This document shows positions 63,337 through 64,000 of a DNA stretch of 64,000 nucleotides, one piece after another. Both the position numbers and the translations under genes were made by a program. Source of the DNA: CAWBOY01 sp963790585 (GTDB taxonomy: Bacteria > Planctomycetota > Planctomycetia > Gemmatales > Gemmataceae); NCBI GenBank assembly GCA_963790585.1, contig CAWBOY010000006.1:1054001-1118000 (forward strand), given 5' to 3'. The notes below the pieces were generated by a model. The model was not told the origin of the DNA. It did not search any database and was given only the letters and a program-made list of their open reading frames with translations. How positions within the stretch are numbered: the stretch's first letter is position 1; each line of letters opens with the position of its first letter.

Positions 63337-64000
63337 TCAATTCACCTGCACATTGCAGATCGCCGGTGTAAAGAGGCCTTCTACTTCTAACGTGTAGCTG
63401 CCCGGTCCGAAAGAGACCTCGAATACCGCCCTGCCTCCCGGGTTCGTGACCGAGGTTATGGCTCCGATCAGCTTTGTTCCCGATGTGATGAAGAGCGTCA
63501 TTGAGAAATTGCCAACCACCACGGCATTGCCATAGGCATCGGTGACTTGCACGATGACGGGCACGACCTGATTTCTTGGTTCGACGGCCGGGACCTGTAC
63601 GAATTCCAGCTTGGCCGCGACGCCGGGCGTGACCGTGATCGTCGGCGAATGAGACGTAACGAGTTGGTTATCGATCCGCGCCGTGATGCTGGAGGCAGTG
63701 CCGGCCATGGTGCCTGTCAAAGTCGCCGTGAAAACGCCGTGACCGTGATTGGTGACCGGCCCAAAGCTGCCGCTGCTCTGGCCGCCGGTCACGCCAAAGT
63801 TGACCGTGAAAGACGGATTCGCCGCAACCGCGGAAACGAGCTGGCTCCAATAGCTTGGCAGCGCGCCATAGGGATTGGGCAACGTCGCGTTGGTGATGTA
63901 GACCCAGCCGGCATTGCGCGTCGTGGCGAGAGTCACGTCGGCTTGCATGGCCGCCGTCGAGTTGACGTTTAGTACCAGGTTGGCGAACTTCTGAGCTGGA
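63337..64000 (-). CDS. Secreted spherulation-specific family 4-like protein, C-terminal part (cut by window edge)
   Basis: The frame is open from the right edge to the stop at 63337, at least 221 residues. The start (KFANLVLNVNSTAAMQADVTL...GWVYITNATLPNPYGALPSYW) resembles the end of the spherulin-4 domain found in extracellular glycan-related proteins. After it come about 120 residues of Ig/filamin-like repeat (TPGVAAKLEFVQVPAVEPRNQVVPVIVQVTDAYGNAVV), as in large planctomycete surface proteins. The N-terminus lies outside the window. The family call depends on a short stretch and is moderate. Confidence 0.55.
   Translation of the reverse strand, partial: PAQKFANLVLNVNSTAAMQADVTLATTRNAGWVYITNATLPNPYGALPSYWSQLVSAVAANPSFTVNFGVTGGQSSGSFGPVTNHGHGVFTATLTGTMAGTASSITARIDNQLVTSHSPTITVTPGVAAKLEFVQVPAVEPRNQVVPVIVQVTDAYGNAVVVGNFSMTLFITSGTKLIGAITSVTNPGGRAVFEVSFGPGSYTLEVEGLFTPAICNVQVN

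Overview
The window looks like the chromosome of a planctomycete, probably of the Gemmataceae/Isosphaeraceae type. The evidence is gene content, not a database match: an N-terminal LEPR-XLL-like motif (LEELESRALLS) on a secreted S53 protease, a planctomycete-style ECF sigma-factor tail, MJ0042-type zinc-ribbon membrane proteins, an ankyrin/PQQ-propeller exported protein, a giant signal peptidase I, DUF4139, Uma2 and Rpn/DUF4351 proteins, and many palindromic intergenic repeats. The sequence is GC-rich by eye.

Layout. 0-4.3 kb: end of a sigma factor, a conserved hypothetical, tRNA-Ala(GGC), an S53 protease and a periplasmic binding lipoprotein. 4.36-6.35 kb: a complete group II intron inserted in one arm of a long palindrome just behind queF. 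6.4-15.5 kb: queF, an LRR/FHA/zinc-ribbon cluster, a THUMP methyltransferase and queG. 15.6-24.9 kb: a mostly leftward run with DUF4139, Clp-N-like, DJ-1/PfpI-like, UspA, a two-subunit methylmalonyl-CoA mutase, Rpn, Uma2 and thiolase. 25-29.7 kb: an ABC exporter pair, a lone CoA-transferase beta subunit, a CpsD-like protein with a degenerate P-loop and an ExeA-type AAA ATPase. 30-42 kb: ankyrin-PQQ protein, serA, a small two-gene unit, GNAT, two sugar-phosphate isomerase-like proteins, a STAS/RsbW-like partner-switch pair, UDP-sugar dehydrogenase plus epimerase, DUF433/DUF5615, yidD-rnpA and cbpA. 43.2-45 kb: a MoaD/ThiS-like + unknown + ThiF/HesA operon.

The accessory part is 44.9-53.8 kb: palindromic elements, a broken nucleotidyltransferase-like gene, an IS110-family element, and a leftward three-gene operon (DUF262, HEPN, C5 DNA methyltransferase) with 4-nt start/stop overlaps. 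The operon is bracketed by inverted copies of the IS110 right end and is the best candidate for an under-described defence system. It is followed by a broken HNH gene and a VapBC-like pair. 53.9-58.7 kb holds an ExbB/ExbD-like + membrane protein + membrane GTPase operon with a YbgC-type thioesterase. The window ends with lepB, lepA and the tail of a secreted spherulin-4-like protein.

Caution: at least 14 genes need one or more single-base indel corrections to read through, including rnpA, lepB and lepA, which are normally essential. Several indels fall in homopolymers or base doublets. This is best explained by consensus errors, so I annotate whole genes across the frameshifts and give their approximate sites. 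Intergenic DNA is rich in inverted repeats. Three unrelated arm sequences occur in the same layout (arm, inverted arm, linker of fixed length, third arm), which nothing else in the annotation explains.
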